DNA of 64,000 nucleotides, taken from NCBI RefSeq assembly GCF_947179515.1, contig NC_067485.1:8001360-8065359 (forward strand). Direction: 5' to 3'. The notes below the pieces were generated by a model, which worked only from the letters and a program-made list of their open reading frames with translations, did no database searches and was not told where the DNA came from. Shown here piece by piece: positions 11,611 to 23,681 of this stretch. Within the stretch, counting starts at the first letter, position 1; each line of letters opens with the position of its first letter. The DNA comes from Apodemus sylvaticus. Its lineage: Eukaryota > Chordata > Mammalia > Rodentia > Muridae. Position numbers and translations under genes: made by a program.

Positions 11611-14555
11611 TGCTTACATACTGTGAGATAGTGCTGAGGTTGGACAACTACATCCTTGCCTTCCCTCTGGAGTCAGGATCTCTGTTGTTTAGAGCTGTGT
11701 AGAGCAGGCTACTTAGCTCCCAGAAATCTCCTGTCTCTTTCCATCCTTGTAGGAATGTGCTGATCACAAACAGGCTCCTGCATCTGGCTTTTCTGAGGGT
11801 TCTGGGCATCAAAGTTCAGGTCCTCAGGTGTGTAAGGCAGGAGTCGTCACCTACTGAGCAGTATTCCACAACTACCAGCTCTTTCTAGAGGTCCTACATT
11901 GAAATAACTTGAAATGTAAGAAAATGTCACATACTTTGCCCAGCTGTGACATCTGAAATGGTGCCCCGCACTCTGGATCTCCCTGTGTCCATTTTCTACA
12001 AACCATGGCTTTCTTGTGTGTCACTGTAGCATGATGGCTAGGATCAGGAAACTGTCACATACATGAAGAACCTTCTAGTCCTTGGACCCCCATTTAAGTA
12101 AGATCTTCTTATTTTAAATCAGTCAAACAGTTCAGCTTAAAGACATTTCAGTCTTTCAGTTCTTCCCTGTATTCAGTGGATTATTGAACTGAGATGCTGT
12201 GTGCATCAACACTGTGTTTATTCCCCTTGTTTCCTAGAGTCTGTTCTTTATGCAGGTGCTGACCTTGTTCTGTCCATAACTATTCACGCTGGCCGCTGTG
12301 TTTTCATTGTGAAGTGTGACTCTCACAGGAGGGGGATGGGTCAGTGAGGGGTGGTGCCCGCCGAGCCAGCCTGACCCAAGGCCTGTCTGGGAGCGCCGTC
12401 TCCTGAAGGTTGTCCTCAGGCTTTAAGACCATATGCATATGCTTAAGCGTGCAGTGGCATGGCTGAGTTTTCAGGTATCGAGAGGCTCGATTTGTTTCCC
12501 TTTGGAGGGAAATGATGGCACTGTGGGCAGGTGATCATCACCAAGTGCTTGCCTCGGTCTTGGTGTATTTCAGCACCATCTGCTCCCAGTGCTCACTCAC
12601 TGAAGAGTGAGAGGTGTAGACAGTGCTCTGTCAAAGGCTGAAAGCCGTGTGTCTGTGTGTGGCTGAGTTGGGGTTTGCTCTGGCTGTGGCGTGTGCGCTT
12701 GTGACCACAGTGCCATTCTGTACGTAGAGGGACAGCCTGTCACTGGGCCTGTCACTTGCCAAACCAGTAAATGTAAGAACTCAGGAAATATGCTACCTAA
12801 ACTCTCTGTGAGAAAAATTAGTCCATGCAGAGATCTCAAGATACATAAAGTGTCCTGGCAGCCTGAAAGCAGAGGATGTGGGAGAAGTCAGACTGGTCAT
12901 TAGTCACTGATGACTTAGTGAGTACTTGAAACGGCCTTGGAAAAATAACCGCTAATCTACCCCGACCGTAAAAGGTTGGGGGTAACATGTTAAGAAAAAA
13001 AAAATCAGCGGGACCAGTTAAAAAAGAAACAAGTATTTGGTAAGTAGTGGGAAGGAAGTAGGTTGACGGGGCTGAGGTGGGGCATGTGCCGGCATCGCTA
13101 TGTGGAGGAGGCAGTGCCCTGGGGTGCCAGTGAGTAAGGTACTTCAGGGACAGAACTCTTTCAATTGAATAATTTGGCAAAGATAACCTAGGTAAATGCA
13201 AATAAAGCAGAAGTAGTAACATCTATATCAAAGAAATTTAATAGTTAAAAACCAGAAAAGCTGAGAGGCAGGAGCCATTCACAGGTTTCTGTCCTTAAGA
13301 TGCTATAGACCTTTGTGTAGGAAAGTTGCCATGGAGATCTGCAGACATGGAGCAGAAGCCCCACTAACTAACTTACTGAAAGGCAGCTATTACTAAAATA
13401 GAATCTGCCCTAGCAAGAAGTTACAGCATCAGCAAGGATGTAAAGATGGGAATGATGCAACCAAGCTTGGGGTTCCATGTTTAAGAACTACTTGAGGGTG
13501 TGCTCCAGGAACCTGAGAGTAAAACTTAGGAAAGAGAAAGACATCGGGTGTGAGAAGTGACGGGACTCAGGCAGGGTCCAGCAAGAAGCCAGGGGCGAAA
13601 GCTGCAGAGGCACTCCAGAGTGGGCCGCCCTGCCGGAGTGTGGCCTTGTCAGCCAGTACATGAGGGCACTAGTGTCTTACACAGTCAAGAAACTCTCCAG
13701 AGGTGTGAGAGGAAATCTTACTGTCTTCATTCATCAAAGTGGCGAAATACAGACAAAATGTAAACCAAATTGTTAGGCTTCAAGTGTGAGACGACATATG
13801 TCATAGAGGTTATAGTGTTTGGCAAAGACATGAAGGGAGCATTTGAGTTGTCCCTGGAAACATCTTGGGGAGCACGTGTTTTGGCTCTCCAGTAGCTCCA
13901 TCCACAGAATCTTAGCTAAGAGTGTGGCTGCTCTTCAAGTTTTACAGTCTGAAGAAGCTTACTTACATCCTATCACTGAGAAACTTAAAAATATATGTTT
14001 ATTTTTATATTTTATTTTATTTTATTGTGATCTAAATTATTGGTAGAAATCAACAAAAACATGATTAAAAATCAGGGTTTGGAAATTAATCGTATTTATT
14101 ATTTAAATATATTTTTAAAAGAAGAAATTTAAAACTGAAATTATTGGAAATTATTTAGAAATTATTTATTGTTAGAAATTATTTAGAACTGTCTGTCCAT
14201 CATAGTAGCTACCAGCCATTAGAGGCTATTAAAATTAAAATTAAATACTTAAACAGTTAAATTCTCCTGTAGAGGCAGGCTCATTGCTAGTGCTTAATAA
14301 ATGCCTCTTTATATAATCGTTTCATTTTAGCAGAAGGCGAGCTGACTCATATGTAGGGAGTATAATCTAACCAGGATTAATTTGTAAACTGAAGTCGTTC
14401 TATTCTCTGAAATAAGAAAAAGCTGAAAATATTCTATATTAGAAACTAGAGAAGGAAATAAACCAAAGGGAAGAGAATCAATGAAGACAAGTGTTGAAAA
14501 TATTTAGACCAAAAATAAAGCAAAACATACAAATACTGTGTTTAGAAAAAGATAG

Positions 14556-14666
14556 ACGTGTGTGTGCATGTGCTTGTGTGTGTGTGGTGTGGTTTATGAG
14601 TGTGTGTGTGTGGTGGGGAGGGTGGTTTGTGTAAGTGGGTGTGGTGTGTGTGTGTGCACGCACATG

Positions 14667-14705
<39 letters not shown>

Positions 14706-14706
14706 A
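14556..14706 (+). repeat. (TG)n followed by (CA)n
   Basis: TG-rich arm (14556-14660) followed by a CA arm (14669-14706), so the two arms are inverted complements of each other. Confidence 0.92.
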
Positions 14707-14799
14707 CCAAAGCTGAAGGAGTATGATGTTGCCCTGATAGCAGTCTGTATACTCCCTTGACAGGATGCACATTGACCCTGGATCAAGGCTAGCATTCAG

Positions 14800-14957
14800 T
14801 AGTGCCCAGGGACCCTCTTTGTGCCCACTCAGTGCTGGGTTATAGGCATATATATATAGCCACAGCCAGCGTCTTACATGTGTGTCTGGGATTTGAACTC
14901 AGATCCTTATGCTTGTGTAACAAGCACCCTTTCTCACTGATCTGTCTAACCAGTCCC
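14800..14957 (-). mobile_element. B4/ID-type SINE
   Basis: Reverse SINE pattern with AGTGCTGGGTTATAGGCAT and TGGGATTTGAACTCAGATCC near its head. Confidence 0.5.
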
Positions 14958-14964
14958 ACAAAGT

Positions 14965-15175
14965 AAAATTAACATTTTTTATTGTGTGTGTATGGGCATT
15001 TGCCTGAATATATGTTCAGAACATGCATGTCCAGAGGAGGAAGGTGTTGGATCTCCTGGAACTGGACTTACAGATGTCTGTGAGCTGCTGTGTGGCTGCT
15101 GGGAATCAAACCTGGGCCTTCCAGAAGGGCAGACAGTGTTCTTACTGCTGAGTCACCTCGCTGGCCCTCCTCCCA
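14965..15175 (-). mobile_element. B3-type SINE
   Basis: Reverse B3: ATCTCCTGGAACTGGACTTA, GGCTGCTGGGAATCAAACC, ACTGCTGAGTCACC. Confidence 0.75.
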
Positions 15176-15217
15176 AAGCAGACATTCAAGCGGGCGATGT
15201 CACTACTGAAAAGTGCT

Positions 15218-15378
15218 GAGCCGAGCCGAGCCGAGCATGGTGGGCACTCCTGCAGGCCTCCGGACAGGTGTGAAGTGGGAGTGGGAGGATCAGGCGCTCA
15301 AGGCTAGCCCGGGCTACACACACACACACACACACACACACAAACCCTGCTTTAAGAGACGAAACCAAACAAAAAATA
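15218..15378 (+). mobile_element. B1-type SINE interrupted by (CA)n
   Basis: GAGCATGGTGGGCACTCC and CAAGGCTAGCCCGGGCTAC are B1 boxes, followed by a (CA)n tract (15317-15341) and AAACCCTGC, then an A-rich tail. The GCCGA unit is repeated three times at its start. Confidence 0.65.
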
Positions 15379-15534
15379 TGGGAGGGGAGACTACATTTTT
15401 AAACCTGTAAAACTAAATTATACTTTTGTTATCTATTCTAGCAATTGATGAAAATATTCAAATGGATTTAAGTTTACCTTTCTGAACCTAGTATGATCTC
15501 TGAACTTCCTTTTTAGAAGGAGCCACCTATGGAG

Positions 15535-15690
15535 GGAGCTGGAGAGATGCTCAGTGGTTGAGAGTGCTCCCTCCTGGGGCAGAGAGAGGACTGTGGTTTG
15601 CTTGTCAGGACCTCTGTCGGGCCTTGCAACTCAGAGCTGCCTACACTCTGCCCCAAGTGCAATACACATAATTTAAAAATAATAAATCTA
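15535..15690 (+). mobile_element. B2-type SINE
   Basis: GAGCTGGAGAGATGCTCAGTG head, diverged body and an AATAATAAATCT tail. Confidence 0.65.
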
Positions 15691-15799
15691 GGAAAAGAAG
15701 CAACTTAAGAATCTAGGTGCAGCATTGTAGAATAGCCAACTTAACAAATTACTGTAAAAGAATAGCCCTTCCTTAGACCTAGCGTGGCTCACAGTCAGG

Positions 15800-15965
15800 G
15801 GTCTCCAGCTTGCAGCATCCACCCGGCAGTGGTGGTGTGAGGGGAGCCTCCAGGTTGCAGTGCTCCCGGCAGTGGTGTGAGGGGAGCCTCCAGGTTGCAG
15901 TGCTCCCGGCAGTGGTGTGAGGGGAGCCTCCAGGTTGCAGTGCTCCCGGCAGTGGTGTGAGGGTG
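15800..15965 (+). repeat. 40-bp minisatellite, 3 identical copies plus a diverged one
   Basis: Three 40-bp units at 15841-15880, 15881-15920 and 15921-15960 are identical, and a diverged unit precedes them at about 15800-15840. Perfect identity implies recent amplification. Confidence 0.95.
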
Positions 15966-16229
15966 GCCATGGATGAAATGAATGATCTGAACTTTTAAAT
16001 TTCATCAGAGTTCTGGTGATGGAATTGATGCCACTCACCATGTAGGACACATGTGAGAGCACATAGTGACTATTTTTATACATGTAAACACAGCAGTGTC
16101 TGCCACATGGGGATTAGACACTGTCTCTCATACGTGATAGAATTGATTTGGGAAACTTGGTCAGTATTGTGTCAGGTCCTGTATAACATTTTTGATTAAA
16201 GTTATGAGGAAACAGTTGTTGTTCTTATC

Positions 16230-16403
16230 AGTATATTCACATCAGGGTCTGAGGGTCTGATTTCTTCAGTGTATTCACATCAGGGTCTGATTTCTTCAGT
16301 ATACTCACAACAGGGTCTGAGGGTCTGATTTCTTTAGTATATTCACATCAGAGTCTGATTTCTTCAGTATACTCACAACAGGGTCTGAGGGTCTGATTTC
16401 TTG
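16230..16403 (+). repeat. Alternating 38/30-bp tandem repeat
   Basis: Units at 16230-16267 (38), 16268-16297 (30), 16298-16335 (38), 16336-16365 (30) and 16366-16403 (38). The longer units carry an extra GAGGGTCT. The real period is therefore a 68-bp dimer. Confidence 0.92.
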
Positions 16404-16734
16404 AAATGCAGTGAAAATAGCAAATAGCAGTAACTTCGTAAGGAGGCCTGCGCCATGAAGCAACACACAGTAGGTCCCCCAGAGGGACAACAGCTGTAGA
16501 TTGCTGTGTGTGTTAGGCGACATATGCTTAGGTGAGCCTCAAACAGCATTGAAAGAGCTAGTTAGAAAGGAGGAGAAACCTCATAGGATGTGAGTGTATT
16601 TAATGAGATATGTATGATTCCAATCTGAAGGTAGGGTCTAAAATCAAGCCAGCTCTTAGGAAAAGCCATCAGTGTGTCTAAGATTTCATATGAATTTAAC
16701 TCAATTCCAGTTAAAAAGTGTAGCATATGGTTGC

Positions 16735-17130
16735 CTTAGTCAGGGTTTCTATTCCTGCACAAACATCATGACCAAGAAACAAGTTGGGGAGGAAGGGTTT
16801 ATTGAGCTTACACTTCCACGTTGCAGTTCATCACTAAAGGAAGTCAGGACTGGAACTCAAGCAGGTCAGGAAGCAGGAGCTGATGCAGAGGCCATGGAGG
16901 GATGTTCCTTACTGGCTTGCTTCCCCTGGCTTGCTCAGCCTGCTCTCTTATAGAACCCAAGAGAACCAGCCCAAAGGTGGTACCACCCACAAGGGGCCCT
17001 CCCCACTTGATCACCAATTGAGAAAATGCCCCACAACTGGATCTCATGGAGGCACTTCCCCAACTGAAGCTCCCTTCTCTGGGATAACTCCAGCCTGTGT
17101 CAAGTTGACACACGAAACCAGCCAGTACAC
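16735..17130 (+). mobile_element. Dispersed rodent repeat, copy 2
   Basis: Starts CCTTAGTCAGGGTTTCTATT, includes GTTGGGGAGGAAGGGTTTAT and GGAGCTGATGCAGAGGCCAT and ends CAAGTTGACACACGAAACC...CCAGTACA. Same family as 641-1030. Confidence 0.75.
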
Positions 17131-17307
17131 TGGTTATGGAATGAAATAAGATGATTTTATAGTTTTTATTTGTGGGGAAGAGAGAGGTGATCTCTCACCA
17201 TGTAGACTGTGCCAGCCTGGAGCACAGGTACCCTTCTGCCTCTCCACTGCCTCTCCACTGCCTGGGCAGGCAGTGCTATTGTAGGGCTCCATATCCAGGA
17301 AAGGACA

Positions 17308-17695
17308 TTGTCTGCCTTAGTCCTACTCTCATTATCAGTACCCACCATGACCACAAAACAACTTGGGGAGGAGAGGGTTTGTTTAGCTCACATTTCCACA
17401 TCAATGTCCATCACCAAGGAAGTCAGGACAGGAGCTCACACAGGGCAGGAACCTGGAGGCAGGAGCCAAGGCAGAGGCCATGGGGTGCTACTCAATGGCT
17501 TGCTTCCCCTGGCCTGCTCAACCTGCTTTCTTACAGAGCCCAGAACCACCAGCCCAGGGATGGCCCACCCACAGGAGGCTGGCCCCTCTCCATCAGTCAC
17601 TAATTAAGGAAAGTCCTACAGCTGGATCTTAGGGATGCATTTCCTCCTCTCAGATGACTCTAGCTTGTCTCATATTGATACAAGACTATCCAGGA
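17308..17695 (+). mobile_element. Dispersed rodent repeat, copy 3
   Basis: Same family and orientation as copy 2, only 180 bases downstream of it. It contains ACTTGGGGAGGAGAGGGTTT and TAGCTTGTCTCATATTGAT. Confidence 0.7.
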
Positions 17696-17805
17696 CACAA
17701 GCCAGGTTAACACTTCTGTAGAGAAGAAATGAAAACACACATACATTTTTGTGGCCTTTCTCACTGCACACGAGACTTTCTGAAGAATTAGAGGAGTGAT
17801 TGCTC

Positions 17806-18065
17806 ATTATTGTGAGTGTGCATGTGTGTGCACTGTGGGGTATGTGTGATAGTGCATGTGTGTGCACTGTGGGGTATATGTGTGTGCATCTGTGTGCACT
17901 GTGGGGTGCATGTGTGTGTGCATGTCAGTGTACTCTGGTGTGTGTATGTGTGCATGTGTGTGCACTGTGATGCATATGTGTGTACACTGTGGGGGAGTGT
18001 GCATGTGTGTGCACTGTGGTTTCTATATGTTTGTATATATGTGTGTGTGTACATGCCTGCATGTA
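17806..18065 (+). repeat. TG-rich minisatellite
   Basis: Repeated GTGCATGTGTGTGCACTGTG motifs with variants. Long translated frames here (CVHCGVYVC and the reverse HTHTPQC) are artefacts. Confidence 0.92.
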
Positions 18066-18089
18066 TGTGTGCATGATGCCCTTTCATTT

Positions 18090-18275
18090 TGCTTCAGCCA
18101 GGGTCTGCCTTTGTCCTTGGCTGCTGCTTTGGCCCAGTTCACTGGAGGAGCTTCCTCCCATCCAGGAGCACAGAGATTATAGACAGGCTCTGCTATCTCC
18201 ATGGCTTCTGAGAGTTAGTGACTCCTTAAGCTTAGGTGATGAGTTTTACCTTCAGGGCCATCTCCCTACACTATT
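18090..18275 (-). mobile_element. Possible B4/RSINE-type fragment
   Basis: GGGTCTGCCTTTGTCCTTGG and CAGGGCCATCTCCCTA recall reverse SINE ends. Weak call. Confidence 0.3.
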
Positions 18276-18541
18276 TCTTCATTAAGTTTGACTATTTTAC
18301 TTTTTAAAAGGAGTAAATTATCTTTAATTGACTGAACACTTTAACAGAAAAGAATTGGTAGCCATTCACTCTGAAGTTATTCCATTTTAGTTGATCTTTA
18401 AAAGGGAATATTGATTATGATTTAAGAAATTACTCAGATTTCTCCAATACATTCTAAAATAATGGAAATGCAGTATACCTAATTTTTCCTGAAATTTTGG
18501 TGTTTTCTAGAAGGCAATATTCATTTTTAGATCAATTCTGA

Positions 18542-18664
<123 letters not shown>

Positions 18665-18821
18665 TGAGTAATTCCTACAGACGGGCACGCAAGGCTGCGT
18701 GCCGTTCCGTGTCAGTGTAACAGTGATGACACACTATGTATGCTGCCTAGTCAGGAGAAGGGGGACTCTCAATTAAGAAGATGCTGGACTGTAGGCAAGC
18801 CTGTAGGTTATTTTCTTAATT

Positions 18822-18965
18822 AGTAATTGATGTGGGAGGGTCCAGCCTTGTGTGGGCGGTGCTACACCTCGTTTGGTGGTTTTGGGTTCTCTAAGAAAGA
18901 AGGCTGAGCAAGCCATGGGGACCCAATAGGCAGCACTCCTCCATGGCTTTTTAACCCAGAGGCAG
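18822..18965 (-). mobile_element. Partial reversed copy of the dispersed rodent repeat
   Basis: AATTGATGTGGGAGGGTCCAG and AGGCTGAGCAAGCCATGG are the reverse complement of parts of the 641/16735 family. Confidence 0.6.
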
Positions 18966-19420
18966 TGACCTTACTTTTTATTGACTCTGGGAATTTCATA
19001 AGGTGTATTTAGACCATACCCAACCCCACTTCTGCCTCTAGCCCTTCAACTCCACTCCTATCTGCTCAACCCCCACTATCTTGCCTCTTCCTCCTTTTCC
19101 TTTCCCTCTTTTTCTTCTTCACCCTGCTTTGTAAACTAACCCATGGGTTCTGATTTGTGCTGCCCATACACCTGTGTGGGAACATCTGCTGGAGCATGAC
19201 TGACCTACAAAGGGTCACACCATTAAAGAAAACCAACTTTCTTGGCTCTAGAAGCTACCAGCTGTCCATAGTGTCCCTGATTGGAGTGGAGGCTTGTTAA
19301 CCTGGTGCCTGCAGGCGGTCTCAGCTGCTCTGAGTTCATGGGCACAGCTATCTTATTATATCCAGAAGTCATTGTTTCAGTCAGGATTGTAGAATCTGTT
19401 TTTCTTCCTCTTCTGAAGTG
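18965..19420 (-). mobile_element. L1 3'-end fragment (old Lx type), antisense
   Basis: GGGAATTTCATAAGGTGTAT, then C-rich text, then GAGTTCATGGGCACAGC...ATATCCAGAAG match the order of the mouse L1 3' UTR read in reverse. Strongly diverged. Confidence 0.55.
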
Positions 19421-21239
19421 GTCCCTGAGCCTGTGTGGGAGGGTAGGCAGTGTATGATTTAAATGCCCATGTATGACTACAGATTTACTTGTAAATGATG
19501 TTGATGAAGAAGTCTTAGGCCTTGCTTCCTAGTTTACTCTAATTCTGTATGTAAAATGTTTGCATATAATGCTTATTCTCCTTCCTGAACAATACTTTAG
19601 GAACTTGGTGCATGCATCTCACACCACAGAGCTGGCCACACTTCTTTCCATCGTTCATCCCTCAACCCAGTTTTCCTCATGACCTCTCTATCCTGGATGT
19701 GCTTGTGCTGGGCCCTGGGAGCTCTTGGGGGTTGCTTATGTGCATTTCTGTGCCTGGAAGGCTACAAGGTGTGGCTTACTACCTCACAACTGCCAAGGCT
19801 GTTGTGTAAGTAGGGCAGACCTTTCTTAAGAGAAGGCCCATGATTACACACTGCTGTTGTCTTTTCAGAAATGCTTCACTAATGCACACATACTTTCAGG
19901 TTAATCTCTTAAAATGGAAACCATGTAAGTATCTGACATATAGTTCTGTCCAGCCTCTCCCTCACAGAGCACAGATGTGCACTTTGACAGCATGGCTTTG
20001 TCTTCTGCCTCTTCACTGATAATAATGCACTTAATACTCCCAGAGGACACCATTTGCTATGAGCTGCACGAAACAGCTTTAGGCCTGTTGCATTGAGACA
20101 CCAGTTCCCTGTGGTCTTCTGTTTGAACATGAATACTCGTAGTAGAAGAAATGCTCAGGTTTGAAAACCTGCATCTGAATTGAACATTTAAAAACCCTAT
20201 GTTTTTAACTTTTTAATTTTTTTTTTTTTGGTGAATTTCGTACTATGTACTTTAATCCCACTTGTCTCCCTGTTCCTTTATGTCTGCTCTCTACCCTTGC
20301 AACCTCTTCCCTAAATAAAAATAGATTTAAAATTTTTATTTTTTAATGATCATTTCCCATCAGTCACACAAGATTTTGTGTCTTTATAATTTCGGTCTTG
20401 GTGTTTCTCTCCTTTGGATGGCAGTTTCTGTCCTGTTAGTCTTGAATTTTCTATAAAGTGGATTTTGATTCTTAATGTTGTCCTTAACTAGCAGTGACGT
20501 CTCATTCTTACATTTTTACCAGAAAACGATGATGTCTAGAATTTAAACCAATGTCATAGTTTATGTTCTCTTTGGAAAAACCTAGATCTTAAATTCTGTT
20601 ACTTTCTGGGAAAGAAATGGGCCTCATTTCAGTAAGGTTCCATCTCTCCGTGTTTGTTAGCAAAATAAGTAGCACATAAATAAGCATAAACAAGGGAAAT
20701 ATGAGCCCTGATCTCCACTTTACAGTGCTTGTAGTGTTTTTATTAATGATAGCTCAATAGAAAGGTGCTCCTGGGTCCCCTGTTCTGTGCCAGAACGCTT
20801 TAGTGGCCTAGTGCTAACCTGGGCAGTGGTGGACACAGTTTTGGAAGAATTGCTCAAGCTATTAAATATCAAAACATCCCTGCTTTTCTACATATACTTC
20901 AATTCTCTTCACATTGCAATGTGCATGACTGTAACACAGTTAAGTTTTGTTCTGTGTAACAAAACTGGAATTCAGTGCAACTTAGCACCCATTGGCTAGC
21001 TATTTTTCATGTTGCCTGTGTTGTTGTGGTTGCTTTCCAGAAAACTGATACTAAGGATCAGAGACTGTTATAAAGAGAACAGAATTGTCTGTCAACGTGT
21101 GTCTTGCTTGTTTATAGCCTGTAACTTCCATGGGATATGTATGATAGCATATGTTGGCAAGGTTTTTTTACTATTTTATTGGGCTCTTATAACTCTACTT
21201 CCCTTCCAAGCCCTATTCTCTCCTCATCGCTTTCAACCC

Positions 21240-21690
21240 CCAACACTAGGTAGGAGAGAAACAAGGTTAGGGGGACCAGACCTCTCTAGGCTTCCGCCTA
21301 CTGATTAGGGGTGTTGAGTTCCTTGGGGAAAGTCCAGTCTTCCTCTTCAGAATATCCAGTTTCTTCTTTTTGTCTCCTTTCTCACCACCATTTGACAAAA
21401 AGCAGCAGCAGCAGCAGCGGCAGCAGCAGCAACCAGAAGCAGCAGGGGGAGCAGCAGCCTCCTTCCCAAACCCTCCTGGAGTTTCCCTGTTTATACCCTC
21501 CCCAGAGTCTCCAAAATTAGACTCTCTGCAGCTGGCAAAACTCACACCACAGCCAGGGTAGTAGGCAAATCATAATCACCTGCTGTGAAGCAGCCTCTTG
21601 TCCCACACCTGGGATTAAAACAAAACATATTCACATAGCATAACTGGGTTTTTAAAGAGACCAAACTCTCACTACAGGCATACGTACCTC
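21240..21690. mobile_element. LTR-like rodent repeat with a CAG-rich block
   Basis: I recognise the text around TCCTTGGGGAAAGTCCAGTC and CACCACAGCCAGGGTAGTAG as a repeated mouse element, probably a solo LTR, but cannot name or orient it safely. It carries an imperfect CAG run at 21402-21432. No coding capacity is apparent. Confidence 0.4.
21402..21432 (+). repeat. Imperfect (CAG)n run
   Basis: About ten CAG units with one CGG-type interruption. It is in an intron and inside a repeat, so it does not encode polyglutamine. Confidence 0.85.
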
Positions 21691-22047
21691 TTCAGTTAGC
21701 TGCCAATTCAGAGAGGAAACTGTTTTGTAGTTTCTTAGTTCCTAGCACTTGCCATTATCTGTCCATTAAAGATACAGTGATGAAGTTATTGAGGAATAGT
21801 TTGAATATATAAGTGCGAATAAATAGCCTGTAAACCCTATATTTTAAGAGTTTTTAGAATTTTAGAAATTAAGTGGACAGAGTATCTTTCAATGCCTGTC
21901 AGCGATACTTAAGGACTTTTAGAAGCTAATAACAGGATGCTGCCCCAGGTGTTTGCTGCCCTCTTTGATGAGTTACTGCTGCGTGATCAGCTCTGCTGGT
22001 GCATTGCCAAGCTCCCTACCTCCATGTTGATTTGTGAAGTTCCTTAA

Positions 22048-22205
22048 CATTGATTTATTTATATTGTGGGGCTGGAGTTGGAAGGTGGGTGCACCTGCTT
22101 CTGCTTTCGTGTGGAGGTCAAAGGACAACTCTGGCCCCCATGGTTCCAGGGATGAATTTAACTGAAAGTATCTTTGTCCCCTGAGCCCTCTTGCTAGTGG
22201 CCCAC
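22048..22205 (-). mobile_element. B3-type SINE
   Basis: Reverse SINE signals: GTGGAGGTCAAAGGACAACT, GGTTCCAGGGATGAATTTAA, CCTGAGCCCTCTTGCTAG. Confidence 0.6.
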
Positions 22206-23044
22206 ATGCTGATTTTTAAAAAGTAGTTGTAAAATACCATATTTTGTTGAGAAATACTTATCTCTAAAGCACAAAGACCCCTTAACCACCTTGCCATTAC
22301 CATACACCAGAAACATTCAGAAAATTCCTTACTATAAGTTAGTCAGTGCTTAGATTTCCCCAGGGAAAATATAAATGTTGCTTGGTACTTGTTTTTTTCC
22401 ATGAGCTTTTATGGAAGAACACACACTACACATTTTTAAAGTTGAAAAGCCTGGAAAGTATGATTTATTTGTAGAACTATTACCAGAAAAGAACAAACAG
22501 TTTTTGGAGAAAACATACCCTTGAAAGTATTCCATGTTAAAAATGTCTGTTAGCTACTCCTGATCTCTCTGCTCATCACAAGTCACACTTAATCTATGTT
22601 AATGTGTTTCTTAAATTTATTTTTTATCAGTAGGCTTCCCTTTTCTCTCTTAAACTGGTTTCTTTCTCATACAGGAGTTTTAACTTTGTCTTTTGCTGAT
22701 TGCATCCTTGCTATTAACAAATATTTCTTATTACGACAGTCTACACTGTCCATTAGCTGTAAGAGCATAGCCCAGTTTAGGTTTGTTTTGGCAAGAGCAC
22801 AGCATCTGTGGTGCTGCAGTTTCTCTCCTGACACATCAGGAAGCATTGGGAAATGGCAGCCTTCCTGGTGAGTTTTCTTTTTTAATCTTAGCATGAATTG
22901 TGGTAAAGTGCTGGATGCTCTGGCTTGATCCAGCTCTCAGGAACGTGGTCCTCAGCCAGTTAACTGGTGGAGGGAGCCGCCGTGGATGAGTAGACGTGTG
23001 CCGTGAATCACTGACGAGGAGACAGAGCGTCACGTGTCACAGTC

Positions 23045-23400
23045 TAGAGAAGACGAGTGTTGCCAGATGGCGGCCGTGGGGTCATGTGTCTGAACCCTTG
23101 GTCCCTAGGTGGTGGAATAGTTTGAGAAGGAGTAGGAGGTGTAACCTCATTGGAGGAAATGTGTGACTCTGAAGTGTGAGAAGCCCCCCCCCCCCCAGTA
23201 TGCTGTGAGTCGGCCTCGTGCACCGTGCACACGCCTGTTGGCCGGATGGATGCTGGACTACCTATTGCAATGGTCATAGCAGGACGGATTTTAACCTCGA
23301 ACTGTTAACCCCAAGTGAACTGTTGTAAACTATAAATTGTCTTGGTCATGGTGTCTCTTATGATGGTGCTAGGACAGTAACTAAAACATTGTCTCTAGAG
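23045..23400 (+). mobile_element. Old interspersed repeat with a C-run
   Basis: The end GTCTTGGTCATGGTGTCTCTTATGATGG...AGTAACTAAAACA and the GAGGTGTAACCTCATTGGAGG part belong to a common rodent repeat. A run of 13 C interrupts it at 23184-23196. It ends about 140 bases before a coding exon. Confidence 0.5.
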
Positions 23401-23536
23401 TAAAGCAGTCAGGTTAAACTAAATATCCACTGGGTTCTTAATTTTTCCTCTCTGAAATTCTACTTAATAAATTTAGCACAGGAAATCAGAACATCTATGC
23501 ATGGAAAATAAAGTGCTTTATGCTTTTCAATCGCAG

Positions 23537-23681
23537 AAATCACTTCTCAAGAAGTTCAGTTGCTGCGGGCGGACAGAAGGGCAAGTCCTACTACACAATC
23601 ACCTTCACTGTGAACTTCCCGCATAAAGACGACGTCTGCTACTTTGCCTATCACTATCCGTATACGTACTCAACTCTGCAG
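23537..23681 (+). CDS. Agtpbp1: Agtpbp1 (CCP1) internal exon, end of N-domain
   Basis: The acceptor is TCGCAG at 23531-23536 and the donor is GTGAGA at 23682. The 145-bp exon encodes residues about 800-848 and ends exactly on a codon boundary. It includes SYYTITFTVNFPHKDDVCYF followed by AYHYPYTYSTLQ, the last strand of the N-domain and the AY.YPYTY linker that leads into the peptidase domain. In the CCP family this YPYTY segment is nearly invariant. The exon lies just downstream of an interspersed repeat that holds a run of 13 C (23184-23196). Confidence 0.96.

Noticed and set aside
21402..21432. CAG run as a coding polyglutamine tract
   Set aside because: It is in an intron within an interspersed repeat; no exon signals around it.
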